Notes: generated from the letters alone by a model not told the origin. A stretch of DNA of 64,000 bases from Lepisosteus oculatus (GCF_040954835.1 NC_090704.1:36894979-36958978); one strand, 5' to 3'; shown: positions 13,701 through 26,180, counted from the first letter of the stretch. Numbers and translations are program-made.

Positions 13701-16700
13701 GTATCAGAGCTCTGTAATTTATTATGACTTGTGGGTCTCTAATTAAACTAAACAATGTTCTTTGATTTTCTGTTCCAGTAAGTATTGATTAATCTCAGGA
13801 CACAGTATTAAAAAAATAGATTTTTATGTAATATTTTGGTGTTCACAGGTGTAGTGCAAACTTAAATGAGGATCTTTATGTCAGCCGAAACATAGGCCTT
13901 TTATAGACTTGACAGTAGAATGTGAATAGAATAAAATGATTTTTCATTAAACAATACTACCTTTTTCATGGTCACCCAGTTCTTCATTACAGAAGCCATG
14001 ACATGAAAATTGTTATCACAAATTAAAAGCAACATTATTAAGAAGGTCTTATGGTTAATATATTGAATTGAGTTTCACAGTAGACAATGTTTGTTTCTGG
14101 TTTGTGCTGCCAGACCTTTTTAGAAGTGTTTACAAGGGATGGGAATTATGGATTTCAAATTTAAAATACCCTACATCAAAAATTACAAATAAAAGGAGAC
14201 CACAGAGTCTGTCAATCTTGGTCTGTTGCCAATAGTTTGACAATCCAAGAATTCTATTACACCATTTCATAGAGGATTCTATAGAGCAAGGGCATGTTAA
14301 TACAGCATGTTAAAACATGGCAAAGATTGTTCCTCCTCAATTCTCTGTGAAAGCAAAAGTAATGTTTTATATCCCAAATACTCCTGAAGATTATTTTCAC
14401 ATTTGGCTTTGGGTCCTTGTAACAATATTGATCTTGATGGAATCCCCCAAATTAATTTTGTAAAACATTTTGTCTTGTCTATTTAGGAAACTTCATTGCA
14501 CAAGAAACTTCATCCATATCAACTTATTTACTTCTTTTATATTACGAGCTGTAGTCATCCTTGCTAAAGAGATCATCCTTTATGAAACATATTCTAAGAG
14601 ACCCAAGGATGAAACAGGATGGATTTATATTTTAAATTCAGAGGTAACTTGTTTTATATTTACACATTTTTAACATAAAAACACAACATGAATTGGAAAG
14701 ACTAAGTCAACAGTCTGAGACTTTCACTTACCGCTTGTTATTGTATAATATTTTATGGCTTTCCAGATGTTTAAAACATTTTTCAACTTTTTTCATAAAC
14801 ACAACACTTCTCTATTGGAAGTTGTAGACTAAACTTAGCCTTAGTGCTGCAATTTTATTTCCTGTTTTTTTTTTCCACAGAATTCTCCATTTTGCAGAGC
14901 TGTGCAAGTTTTCATGCACTATCTTATTGGTGCCAATGCCTTCTGGCTTTTGGTGGAAGGGATATTTCTCCATACATTGCTTGTCACACCAGTGCTTTCA
15001 GAGAAAAGATTATTGAAGAAATATATGGTCATAGGATGGGGTATGTTTCTTACAGAAATGCATTGTGCTCTACAAGTGTACACTATAAATGTCTTTCACA
15101 CATTTAAAACAATTTTTGAACTACTACCCTTGGATTAATTATTATTAATAGACTTATAAAACACTTTTCTGGACACTCCACTAACAGGTAATGGGGACTC
15201 CCCTCCACCGCCAATGTGCAGCATCCACCTGGATGATGCGACAGCAACCATAGAGCACCAGTATGCTCACCACACATCAGCTATCAGTGGGGAGGAGAAC
15301 AGAGAGATGAAGCCAGTTCTTTAATAATGGGGCTTATTAAGAGCCCATTGGTAAAATCCAATGGGAAATTTGCCCAGGATGCCGGAGTAACACCTCTACT
15401 TATTTCAAGAAACGCCCTGGGATTTTTAATGATCACAGAGAGTCAGGACCTCGGTTTTACGTCTCATTTGAAGGATAGGGGCTTTTTACAGTACTGTGTC
15501 CCTGTCACTATACTGGGACATTAGGACCCACACAGACCACAAGGTGAGCACCCTCTACTGGCCCCACTAACACCTCTTCCAGCGGCAATCTTGGCTTTCC
15601 CAAGATATCTCCCATCCAGGTGCTGGCCAAGATCACACCTGCTTACCTTCAGTGTGTTGCCAGTTGTGATTTATAGGGTGATATAACTCTATCTAGAATA
15701 TATTTATCTCTATAAGCTTATACATTAAGTCTCATTTGTAATACATGGATGTATTGCAAAGCTGTAAATATTTCATGTTTTTTTGTAATGCTTGACTTTA
15801 ATACCTAAGCAAAGCAATGACTATGACAAAGCATGACATTCAAAATACAGATTTAAGGCTTTAGTTTAAAATGCTAAAAAGGAAATGAATTTGGGATTAA
15901 GAATTAAATACTAAACTAAAAGCTGTGTAAGAGTGGTTTATCAGCCTCTTTTGTTTTACTTTAACACAGATTTGACTGCAATATCAAAAGCAAAGGATGA
16001 TACTGTAGGTAGACATTGTATTACACCTTTATGTAATTATATTGTACTGTATGTGTGTTTAGATTTTCCAAACCCAGCATTTATGTTTTGCTTCATTATC
16101 TGATGATTGAACACATTTGTGAATATTTTTTAAAATGTTTTATATTTTCTCCTTATAAGGAACCCCCATTATGTTTGTCGTGCCATGGGCAGTAACAAAA
16201 GCCTTGTATGAAAATGAAGGGCAAGTATTTTTTAGTGTTGTCAAAATATAGATAAACTATACTGTATATGGTAGTTACAATGGTTCAAACTAAGGTCAGT
16301 GTAGAATTATATCTATAATTTCTAAGTCTACAACCTCATCTTAACCTAAAACGACCTTCTTAAACTTTATTCATATGACAACTGTAACTCTAACCTTTTT
16401 TAGGTAAACACTGAATACAATTAATGAAAGCTTTTTATGATCTACAGTACTATTGAAACAAGCTGAATACTGTATATACAGTCTTATACATACTATACAT
16501 ACTGTATAATAATAACCATTTGTTACTATTTGCTGTTAAATACAGTATGTAAGCAGAGAAAGTTTCCTCTAAATTATTCTCAGCATGAATTGTGAACAAG
16601 ACATTTTTCTAAAATAGCAAATATTGTAGAAATAATTCAGATAAAGTTACTATTTTACAAAGTTAGTGGTTATATTATTTTCAGGTGTTGGAGACGGAAT

Positions 16701-19700
16701 ACAAACATGGGAATCTGGTGGATAATCAGGGGGCCAATACGTTTTTCTATAGCAGTAAGTAATATTTATAAGGACATATTAAAAGTTTGTATTTAATAAA
16801 AAGTTATTTTTGGTGCTAATTTGATTGAATCACATCAATGATCTAGAAAGCCTTGTCACACAATCTGAATATTTTATCTTAATAATAACAAAACATCTTC
16901 TTGGATAAAGTCTGAATATGCATATTTAGTTTTGACCCTTACAGTATATGGCCCAGTACCTCACTACATCCAGAAAACAGAGAAACTAACAAGTTTTGAG
17001 GAGGTTGATTGTAGCTAGACCAGACAAATCATAGCAATGAAGAAACAAAAGATGGGATTTATCTGACGCTGCTCTCAGGTTTAGCAGTACAGAAAGAGCT
17101 GACATAATCAAACATAGAACATAAAACATTTATTTGGGATTAAAATGGTTGAGGAGTTGTTAAATGTGCGACTCTTATAGCATGCTGTTATTTTTTTTTA
17201 AACTGTCATGATTTTTAGCAAGAATTACCCATGAAATATCAAAGATTTCAATACTGTAATAGAGGCTGTTTGTGTTCATTCCAGGTCAATTTCTACTTAT
17301 TTATCAAAATCCTGAAATTGCTTCTTTGGAAATTAAAAGCAGAAAAAATGACATTCAATGATTACAAGTTCAGGTGAGTACTTTATCAACTAATGAATGA
17401 AAGTCAAGATTTCCATATACAGTATAAAGAGAGTATGTGATAAATACAGTAACTGTTATGAATAAGAAGTAGGAAATTAACAAGATAATGAATATTTCCG
17501 CTGAAACAAAACTCTGTATCTATGTCTCATAACACCCCTTTAAAATTATGTAAATTGATTTTGTGCTTTAGATAAATCTGTTCCCTTTATTTTTAAGGCT
17601 TTATTGTCAGTGACAGTACAAATTATACTGTATCTACACACTATTAAATATATGTATTAGTATATAGTCAATATGTATACCTTTTTTTTTCCTTTTCGTT
17701 CTCATGTTACTACTTCATTACTGCTGTCTGTCCACTGGGTCTCTGTTTTTGTACACAAATAATTCTTAACCCTTATTGTCACCATCTGCTGTCCCAGCAT
17801 TCTGATTCCATGTTCACTGTTTTATCTCTACCCACACCTCCTCTTGCCCTCCCCGCTCCTCTTTTCCCTTCACACTTTATGCAACCCCTTCCTGTTCTCC
17901 CACTTTAAGATCCCACTTATTCTCCACCTTTTTTCCATAGTGGTGGAATACACCTCCCACAGAAATCAGACTGTTCAGGGCCCGACCTCCTTTCAGCTAC
18001 TAATTAGGACATCTGTATAGACAGTACATGTACTGCTTCAGCTCTCAAATAAATCCTTCAAAACTCTAACTCTATATTGCAATAATCTTTTAAATTGTCA
18101 TACTGGTAAAGTACCATTGCTAATGGTGTTTATTCACTGTCAGCACAGAATACATTAAATCCAGGTGTTAATATTGCTTTGCTTCTGCATTATCTGCATA
18201 CTTGTTTAATTTTTACTATTGTATTTTGTTTGCACTTCACCTGCATTGCTCATCCAGATTTGCACTAGTCTTATTGTAATTCTACTAAGTAGGTTGCCCT
18301 GAATAAAGGCATGTGCTAAACACATAATAATGTTTATCATTTGAATTAACAGATTAGCCAGAGCCACTCTGGTGTTAATTCCTTTGATGGGAATCCATGA
18401 AATTGTGTTTGCATTTATGCCAGATGAGCAGATAAAAGGAAGATATACCAGATCCTTCATCCAACTGACATTAACCTCCTTCCAGGTAAAATATGACTTT
18501 CAAACTGAAAGAATAAACATTTTTGTCTTGTATTCTGGACTGTACCCTTCTCAGAACTAAAAACAAGAAGATTGTCATTTGTGCTTACAATACATTGGGG
18601 GTGACGTTTGTATTTAAGAAAATGCATGTTTTAAGAGCTTATGACTATTTAAAGGCATTATTTGATGTATATTTTGTAGTGTCATGTATCATGTCCTAAG
18701 CGTATAATTTGAAGTATGTGTGTGGGAGGTGATGTAAGAGAATCATCTTAATCTAAGCAGTTTAAAAACCTTCAGAATTAACCTTATTTTATCCATTTTA
18801 ATGTAAGTAATCTTGCACCTTGATAATCAAGACTACCACAACGATGTTTCTTTAATCAGTAAAAAATATTTGTGCAGAAATTGCAGAAAAGCTTATTAAT
18901 TAATAAGCTTAATAACAAAATAAGTTAATATGTGTGTTCATAAATTACCAGTTAAGTAGAAGTTACTACTTTTTAAAATCTTGAGTGATCTTAGTGCTTC
19001 ACAATAATGGTCATATGGTGTTTTCTTTGCTTTAGGGCTTTCTGGTTGCGGTATTGTATTGTTTTGCCAATAGAGAGGTAAGTCTTTCCATTTTACTTCA
19101 CCTTGACCAGGAAGATAGAAGTAATTACAGTTGAATCCCATTGAGTTCAATCTCAATTTTCAGATGTCAGAATATTGAACAGAAGAATAGTGTAATCTTA
19201 CAGTTTTATTCACAGATGGATTTGTAAGCATGACAAATACGCTATGAATTTACTTTTCTGATAAGTATAATTAAACGAATTATAATTTAAACTGTACAAT
19301 TAAGTCAAGATATTTCCTTAAAACTAAAAATATAAAGTTTCTAGTTAGGAACTACTTGACGCCATTTGGCCCATCTAGGGTTGATTTTGTTTGGATTTTG
19401 CAAAGATAATTGGTTTATTAACACCAATTCTGAAACCTTCTTACTACAGGGCATACCTTCATTTCTGTACTGTAGCTTGCTACAACTGTGCTTGGAAAGA
19501 ATGTTTTTATTCTGTAACAGACCATCCTTAAAACTACAATAAGATAATTACTCATTATAATTACTCAATAATTGAGACAAATTGCTCATTATTAAGTTCT
19601 TTAGTCTTTTCACTTAAACAGAGTATGGGACAATACTGAGTACAGAGTTTCTAGAATGCAGCACTAAAAATAAAATTGTTCATGAAACTGTTGTGTTAAG

Positions 19701-20236
19701 AATTAACTGCATGAAAGGATCAACTAATGTTTGTAGATTGTTGCTGTGGCTTTAAAATAGTGCCATTTATTTGAGCACTTGTGTTTTAATAAATGTTTAG
19801 AATGTTCTGATGACAGACTGAGTTTTAAAAATGAAGAGAGGTCTTTTAGTGTCCCAGTGTTTACTTTGGAGTGAGGTGAAGATGCAAAATTTGTTTCTTT
19901 GGTTTCCAGGTTAAAACGGAGCTCAAAAAAAGATGGCAACTATATCTCTTTGCAAACCACTTTGACTACAGAGAATGCATTGTAGGACAGCGTCTCCGAT
20001 GCCTAGGAAAGTATTCAAAAAGGCGTCCTACCCATTATTTTGACCACAGTAAGTCCCATGGAGAGAGAAAGAGATCATCAAATGTGCAGCTTTTACAAGT
20101 GACAATGAGATCCAGTGGTAACTTGAAACTTCAAAGACCTGTTGGTTTGGAGCACTTTACAAGAGGAAGTGTTTCTAGCAGTGAAGGGGAGGGCACTCTT
20201 GGAGAAACGTTAGAGGAAATACTTGAGGAAAGGTAG
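4763..20236 (+). CDS. glp2r: Glucagon-like peptide 2 receptor (class B GPCR), 13 coding exons
   Basis: Coding exons: 4763-4864, 9138-9237, 9615-9719, 11155-11279, 13447-13553, 14487-14643, 14881-15040, 16160-16220, 16685-16754, 17285-17373, 18353-18485, 19036-19077, 19910-20236. They total 1578 nt in one frame, 525 aa; human GLP2R is 553. Residues 1-34 form a signal peptide with a hydrophobic core at 22-31. The extracellular domain has the six class B cysteines (55, 71, 80, 93, 112, 134), the CWPHSPPG block and N-glycosylation sequons at 54, 61, 111, 123 and 130. Seven membrane helices follow, with RKLHCTRN in loop 1, WLLVEG in helix 3 and the C237-C307 loop disulfide. The tail ends in EEILEE (519-524), as human GLP2R does (EEILEES). 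The family binds a proglucagon-derived peptide at the plasma membrane and signals through Gs and cAMP. GLP1R, GCGR and the fish glucagon-receptor-like receptor are alternatives; the tail and the rcvrn neighbour favour GLP2R. Intron 8 needs a GC donor at 16221. Confidence 0.9.
10197..10423. repeat. Foldback element, copy A
   Basis: In glp2r intron 3. A 37-base perfect inverted repeat: 10197-10233 on the left and its exact reverse complement at 10387-10423. The left arm continues through an acacaacgttttgg segment to gtgtg near 10278; the middle 100 bases are unrelated. To the right, 10424-10465 (ctttacagccgaggcatgct and on) resembles the sequence right of copy B. No coding capacity. Confidence 0.75.
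12300..13277 (+). mobile_element. Tc1-like DNA transposon, left end lost, transposase broken
   Basis: Lies in glp2r intron 4, same strand. The open segment 12643-12909 encodes the C-terminal half of a Tc1-type transposase: MWGSFS, then QHDNDSKHT around the second catalytic aspartate, then LNVLEW-like and SQSPDLNP motifs. Just upstream, 12430-12580 matches the family at DNA level but in broken frames. The right end carries an inverted-repeat sequence finishing tatacccactg at 13277, followed by TA, the usual target. No matching left end is visible near 12300, so the copy is truncated and inactive. Stops and frame breaks confirm a fossil. Confidence 0.85.
13345..13400 (+). repeat. 3' tail fragment of the GGAT-tailed SINE family
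   Basis: Holds the ctcccccatgaccc block and an aaaatggatggatg tail, directly right of the Tc1-like end. Only the last 50 to 60 bases of the family are kept. Confidence 0.5.
15140..15672 (-). repeat. 5S-rRNA-derived SINE (SINE3 type), nearly complete
   Basis: Sits in glp2r intron 7, opposite to the gene. Read on the minus strand, the head (about 15660 down to 15585) resembles the 3' half of 5S rRNA: a gctaagcagg-like segment, then acctggatgggaga, then cttggga, which is the type 1 internal promoter region. The body has the gatgagacgtaaaaccgagg block shared with the copy at 44642-45146. The 3' end has the tccagaaaag...ttataag...aataataatt tail of L2-type LINEs. That layout (5S head, body, L2-like tail) is known for SINE3 elements in fish. 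The first half of the 5S head is missing or diverged. Confidence 0.8.
17690..18060. repeat. Pyrimidine-rich block and unassigned GC-richer segment
   Basis: In glp2r intron 10. From 17690 to 17940 the plus strand is a long C/T-rich tract with few purines. It is followed by a short GC-richer piece around 17940-18000. The change in composition against the flanking A+T-rich intron suggests an inserted retroelement end, but I recognise no family. Confidence 0.35.
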
Positions 20237-20666
20237 ATTATGGCATGCTTCTCCTAAAAAGACAAGTTCAGTCACATCTTTGTGCAGTATATACAATATA
20301 TACATATAATTTACAGAACAGTATATTAATATATATATTTATATGTGACATTTCTGGCACAAAACCTCAGAATGACCTTTATATTATTCTGCAAAATTAA
20401 TTGCATGAGAAACAGTTTATTACTGTACAACTGACATAGCAATTACTTTATTACTTTACACCTGCACATACTCACAGAGTGAGATTTTTTAAAGTATTTA
20501 ATATAAAGCAAATATAAAATGTTTATTGCTTTTAGATAATCTATCATTGAAGTCATATCCTGCAATATTCTCATTTCTTAGCTTCTAAAACTTTTTTGTG
20601 AGATAAAAAGGTCATTTGGGAAGAACTAATATTCGTGTTAAATGTTTTGTTTTTCTAGACTATTTA

Positions 20667-20672
20667 AATAAA
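20667..20672 (+). terminator. Candidate glp2r polyadenylation signals
   Basis: First AATAAA after the glp2r stop, 430 bases downstream. Further AATAAA copies lie at 20839-20844 and 21500-21505. Any of them could end the transcript; the sequence does not decide. Confidence 0.4.
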
Positions 20673-22272
20673 CCGGTATGAAACCTGTACCATTATTTTA
20701 ACTTTTAAATTAGTTTGTTATTAAAAGTTTATTTAAAATGTAAAAAGTTTAATAACTGAGATTAGTTTCATGTTTTAGGAAAGCCATATGTATACACTGG
20801 GACAACCAGGATAGGCTGGGATATGAAGACTGAGACCAAATAAACTGAGACAATAATTTGTAAATTCAGTATTATATCTTTGGTGAGATGAAAAGAGGTG
20901 ATTAATACACCTGAACATTAATTTGTAATTCCCATCCAAGGATCTTATCCAACCAATTCTTTAAAGAAGACCGGGCATCATATTTTGACAAGAAAGCTGG
21001 GTGGCTTGTTCGAGACTCTCAAAACCCTTTGAGTAAAAGGTGCCTCCTGTTCAGTGTTTTAAATGTATTCTCTTAGTTTGTGTCATATTTGTTTCTTACT
21101 TCATCATTGATTCTGAAGGAGTTCAGTACATTGATTCTGCTATGCTTTTGAGAGTTTTTGTGATTTTACTGTTCAATACTGTAAATTACCCCAAAACAGA
21201 GTGCATTTAAAAAAAAAAATCAAACCATGATACTAGTGGAACACCCAAGGTTATAAACACTACCCCCCACCACCACCTCACCCCATCTCTACCCAGTATG
21301 GCTAACCTCCCTGTACTCAAAATGTTTGTGATCAAAAGTCAATCAAAATAATGTCAAATACAATTTTGGAACAGGAGAGTCTAGGCAATGGTCAGCCGTG
21401 TCCATATCAACATTTTGTTAAAGATGCCCAATGTAAAAAGTGTTACTGTTCTTTTTACATTTCATTTTAAAGTGTCTCTTACTCAGTTTATCCACACTTA
21501 ATAAACATTTTCATATGAAATAAAATTCCTTTCTGGTCTTGTTTATTTACCTCTTTTCCATGGTATTGCTAATATCATAGGTCAAAATCTCTCAACTTTC
21601 TCCAAATCCTGCACTGATCTGACAGAAACTATCCCCTGTGAAAACCCTTTTGTGATAAACAGAGAAGGGGAAAGTATACTGTACATACAGACATGAAAAT
21701 AGACAGAGCCCTACGCAGCCTATGTCTAAAAGGTTATTATTTGATCTAATTGACAGCTGGAAACATAGTGATAATTTATTCAATTCAATATATCTTCCTT
21801 TCAGAATGAAACTCAATGAAAACTTTTACAGTTAATCTAGTATGAAATTGTTCTGAATTAGACATCTTTAGTTACAGCACCAAAACTACCAGTTCCTATA
21901 AAAACTTTCTGAATATTTTTGTTTTTTTTAATTGATTCGACTGTAGCTGGTGAAATATAATGCTTAAAGTTTTAGATATTACTTCCTAATTAATTTCAGT
22001 AACCATGTTATGCTATATTTCATATTTTGTGGATAAACGTATGGTGCATGGCTTTGAATGAGCTCTTTAATGATTTCATAGAATTGCTCAATAAACTGAA
22101 TTGCAAAGAATAAATTAAGTCAGGAAGATCACATGAATAGAAAACATATATGAACTATATGTTTAATTTAATCTTACTGTATTCAGATAAAATGTTGCCC
22201 TACAGTATATGGTTAAGGTGCATAACCTTTCGATGGCCTGCATTCATTTTTCTTGACAAATTTTATCATGTG

Positions 22273-22813
22273 TGATTGGCACGGTCACCATCCTCTCCTC
22301 CAGAGGGCGCTCAAACCTCCTCGTGTTAGTCCTTTTAATTATTACCTGCATTATTTCCTGGTGTGCCTTGTTTTAGTTTCCTTATTTAAGTTTACTCCTT
22401 CCTACCTTCAGCGCTCAGCTCTGGTATATGGTAGTCCGATGGCTTGCTTACCACCAGGCTTCGGGAGGAAGCCTGAGGGCACAGGACTGTTTACGCTCCC
22501 AGACCTACCGAGCCTGGGGCTTAGAAGAGAGCCCTGTATACCTGTCTTGTCAGTGTTACCGTTTGTCTGCGTCTCCTACTAGATCTCTCGGCTATGGACT
22601 GCTTCCTGACTTGAACTCCTTGAACTTCCTTGGATATGTTTGCCTTCGGATTTTCCCTACACTTCTGCACGAACTTCCCTCCTTCACTGTGAGCACCAAT
22701 AAACCCTATGTGTCTTCCCTGTACCCTGTCTATGGTTCTTTTTCCGGAATGGCCGCCTCACATAGGCTCTTAACACCATCCTCCACTAGAGACCAACCCG
22801 GCTTCCTTGACAG
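22273..22813 (+). repeat. Solo-LTR-like element, unclassified
   Basis: An island of about 540 bases clearly richer in G+C than its surroundings. It begins TGATTGGCACGG and ends CTTGACA, so it has TG...CA ends. Inside are a TATA-like ttatttaag near 22383 and an AATAAA near 22700, in LTR order (promoter, then poly-A signal). Two overlapping open frames (22253-22582 and 22428-22889) run through it, but the proteins look like nothing known and are best read as by-products of the composition. No clear target-site duplication. It could also be another non-autonomous element. Confidence 0.5.
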
Positions 22814-23466
22814 TATAAATCTTTATTCAAAACCAAGCAAAAATGAACCTGAAATGATACATAGTATTACAGTACATTCTCCTAGTTGAAGCTGCCATTG
22901 TCATACATACTGTACCTGTGTGCTTTTTATTCTAAGTATAAATCTAGGAATGAAATGCATGATGCATTTTTATGTAATACAAATCCTACAGTACTTTATT
23001 TTTAGATGCCCATTTATGAAGGATTTAATTTTTTTACCCCATTTAGACTCTAATAAATAAGACAATGTTCTCATAGAAAGCAAAGTTCCTGGCTATAATA
23101 CAAAGCGCTTGTTATACTGATAATACCAGTATAATATATTATATAGATAAACATGAAGAAAGATCACAATTAAGTTTGCATTTTTAATCAGAGATGTAAA
23201 ATAGGAACGCTTTTCCTTACATATCGCTTATGTATTAAACCCCCTTGTGGTATTGATATTAGACTATTTTCAAACCCATTTTTTAGTGTGATAATTTAAT
23301 CTAAGCACTTTACCAAATACATTGACATAATTAAGAATAATGAAAAATTATAACTATAAACACAATCTCACCCATGCAATCCATAAATAACAATGGTATT
23401 GATAAATTGTAAGTTCTTGTGTGGCTCCGAAGAAACTAGGTAAAAAATACATGAGGATGTGTTACT

Positions 23467-23488
23467 TTTATTCTCTCCTACCTTTATT
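23467..23488 (-). terminator. rcvrn polyadenylation signals
   Basis: Two AATAAA hexamers on the minus strand (plus-strand 23467-23472 and 23483-23488), about 390 to 410 bases past the recoverin stop codon. They would give a 3' untranslated region of roughly 0.4 kb. Confidence 0.55.
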
Positions 23489-23878
23489 TTCTATTGAAAG
23501 TAGGGCCGTGTCACTGAAAAACATCATTCCTTGCTTAGCAAGTAAAGAGAAGCACTAAAATAGTTCCAAGCCCAAAAGACGTTTAAAGGAAACCTATTAG
23601 ATTAACGCTACCGCCCTGCAGTCCATAGCAGGGATTTGTCTAAATTGACCTTCAGAATTTAAGAGGATTTAATTGCTACAAAGGGATTATTAACTTGACG
23701 CTACAGTCAATGTTGAGAGCAATTTTGTTTCACAATGCACAAGTCTTGGATGCACAAACTGAAATGTTGTAATGAGTATCTAGTACACAGGTTTAAGAGG
23801 TGCAGAGATGATAAAATATGTAAACAGTTATGCTTCAAACAGTCTTTGTTTAAAAAAAAACTCAGGTGTTCCTAAAAG

Positions 23879-26046
23879 CTAGTGTTTCTTTTCCTTTATC
23901 CTATCCTTGACTTTTTGTGGCTCAAACTGTATCAGTCTGAGAATTTCCTTATTATTCATGATCCCTTGAATAAATTCTCCTTCTGTCAGCTTATCTGAAA
24001 AATAAACAAAGAGATATGTATATTTTAAGAATGGCAGTGTAACCGGGCATACAGAAAAAGCAGGTTTAAAATTACCATTTTCAGATTGTTTCCAATAATT
24101 ATTGAGACAATGAAATATCTTTGATGATTGTTCTGCAGAATAATGAGGTATTAAATGAGTATTTACCTAAGAATAAATGTATTTGTTTCTAAACCTTGAA
24201 ATCCTATGAGAGATTTTAATGATTCTCAAATTCTCAAAGACAAAAAACGCTGTGTTTGAGGAGTGGTGTCACAGCTTTGCGATAAAGCACTACTTCGTCT
24301 TCATAAGAAAAGCTGCTGTTTATCTACCCAAACTTGATTTAAATGTGTTAAGACTATATTCACAGCTAAATGTTCTTAGATATACTAAAAAGGGCAGTAA
24401 CTCTTTTTTTTGTACTAGAAATATTGTAGTAATGGCATTTTACTAGTAGTTTTTAATCTGACCTTTCACAACATTCCATCACTCTTAAAGAAGCAAATCA
24501 TGAATTGTATTTTAAACCTAATGAAACAGATCTACAATTATGGTATTTTATTGGACCTGACTCAGGTCATGATACAGAATTATATATTTTAAACTAACAG
24601 TGTTTACTTTTCAAAACACTTAAAGAGATCTGGAAATTCCATCCCTATTATCTATTGAATGGTGTTTATTTCTGCAACTCGTAACAGAGCAGATGAACTG
24701 ACATACCATTTTCTTTCTTTCCAAAGTAATCCCAGATTTTATCTGTTCTCTTTTCCGGTGTATTCTCATCTTCTGGAAGGGTCTTTTGATCTTCTACACA
24801 TATCATATTAAATATGGCCTGAAAAGACAAGTCAAGACATTGTTGAAAAAGAAGATTAAAAGTCATCAAACAATATAAAAAGTAACTACATACAGTATGA
24901 CCATAAAACCATATGGTCATACAATCATTTTCCAGTTGGGGTTTTAAACCACCTTTATGTTAATCCCACTACCATGATGAAAATAATGATTTGAAGATAT
25001 AATCTCAATGGAATACAATCATGACTTTATTCACCCCTTTTGAAAATTGGCACTGCAGGAGATTAAAAGTTAATTGTCCAATTAAACACATTTTCCTCCA
25101 CTGCCTTGATTATAACTGGGTAAAAAGAGTTCATGCTTATTTGGATGAAAGTAAATCTTGATCTTAATATCATAGAAATATTCTATTCTGATTTTAGTAT
25201 GTTTTGTATAATTCATGGATCTAAACTGTTTTTTAATCATGATTTAAGGGACACACATCTCTTCATTGATTTGGCCTATTCTAAAGAATCAAATACGTTA
25301 CGTTTGCCATACTAATCAACAAATGATGGCTTAATATTATTTGTACTGTTATACTGTAAACATTTTGTTTTGTATTAGCTACAGTACATGTGTATACAGT
25401 ATATGTTGACATTTCATTTAAAAAATTTCCTTGCCAGGTAATAATTTATTCAAAGGACACCTAAAAATTAAATAGCCCAATGCAAAATAGCCTAAACTAT
25501 TTGTACACCATTATTTGTGCACCCACAGCCTTGTGGAATAGATTATACAGACAGAAGTGAGTGGCTCACTGCTAACAAGCTTTCACACAGAGAGATTGTT
25601 CTCACACACCCAAACTAACTTACAGTAAAGGCACTTAAGGTAACCAATGAAAAGATACAGTATACCTTGACAATTTCCAGGACCTCGGTTTTACTGATGG
25701 TCCCATTGCCATCAACGTCGTACAAGCCAAAGGCCCACTCCAATTTCTGCATAGTTTTTCCAGAGGAGGTCAGGTGCAGTGCAATGATGTATTCCTTAAA
25801 GTCCAGTGTGCCATCGCTGTTGGCATCAAAGCTTCTGAAAACGTGTTGTGCATATGCTTTGGGGTCGGCATCAGGGAAGAAACTGGCATAAATACCTTCA
25901 AACTGTTGCTTGGTAATTCTTCCACTTGGGCACTCCTTTTGAAAGGATTGGTACCAGGCTGTCAACTCCTCCTCTGAGTATTTTGTATTCAGCTTGAGAT
26001 CTTCCAGAAGTTCCTTTGAGAGAGCCCCACTTTTGCTGTTTCCCAT
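23879..26046 (-). CDS. rcvrn: Recoverin, photoreceptor calcium sensor, 3 coding exons
   Basis: Coding exons on the minus strand: 26046-25666 (381 nt), 24818-24707 (112 nt), 23994-23879 (116 nt). They give 202 aa; human recoverin has 200. I chose the ATG at 26046 because it starts MGNSKSG, the family's N-myristoylation signal; the frame stays open upstream to 26106 but that part is unlike the family. EF-hand 1 is degenerate, with Cys39 as in recoverin. EF2 loop 74-85 (DANSDGTLDFKE) and EF3 loop 110-121 (DVDGNGTISKTE) have the calcium ligands, and the fourth is degenerate. Exon 2 carries the DENTPEKR motif and exon 3 LIQFEPQKVK. All splice sites are GT-AG and in phase. Recoverin is a calcium-myristoyl switch that restrains rhodopsin kinase in rods and cones. 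glp2r on its left faces it tail to tail, as in human 17p13. Confidence 0.95.
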
Positions 26047-26068
26047 TTCAAAAAACCCCTTTGTGTGA

Positions 26069-26081
26069 TGCTGACTTAGCT
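26069..26081 (+). promoter_or_regulatory. MARE/NRL-like half-palindrome upstream of rcvrn
   Basis: TGCTGACTTAGCT differs at two places from the Maf/NRL consensus TGCTGACTCAGCA. It lies 23 to 35 bases upstream of the recoverin start codon. NRL acts at such sites in rod photoreceptor genes, which fits the gene. One near-match is weak evidence by itself. Confidence 0.4.
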
Positions 26082-26145
26082 GAGGAGCACTCAAATCTCT
26101 TTGCACTCAACAATCCCACACACTGCTGAATGGGACATGATATCT

Positions 26146-26180
26146 CCTTTTAAATCCAGCCAGGCTTCTTTAGGATTAAG
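26146..26180 (-). promoter_or_regulatory. rcvrn core promoter: CRX/OTX site and TATA-like box
   Basis: Read on the minus strand, CTTAATCC (plus 26173-26180) is an exact CRX/OTX homeodomain site. About 20 bases further towards the gene is a TATA-like tttaaaagg (plus 26146-26154), some 100 bases before the start codon. CRX sites close to the core promoter are typical of photoreceptor genes, recoverin included. Confidence 0.5.

Noticed and set aside
16221-16232. A GT donor at 16225 for glp2r exon 8
   Set aside because: It would shift the frame and destroy the conserved Gly-Cys-Trp junction; the GC donor at 16221 keeps it.
22428-22889. Open frame of 153 codons, plus strand
   Set aside because: Lies within the solo-LTR-like block; overlapping frames are open as well, which points to composition and not to coding.
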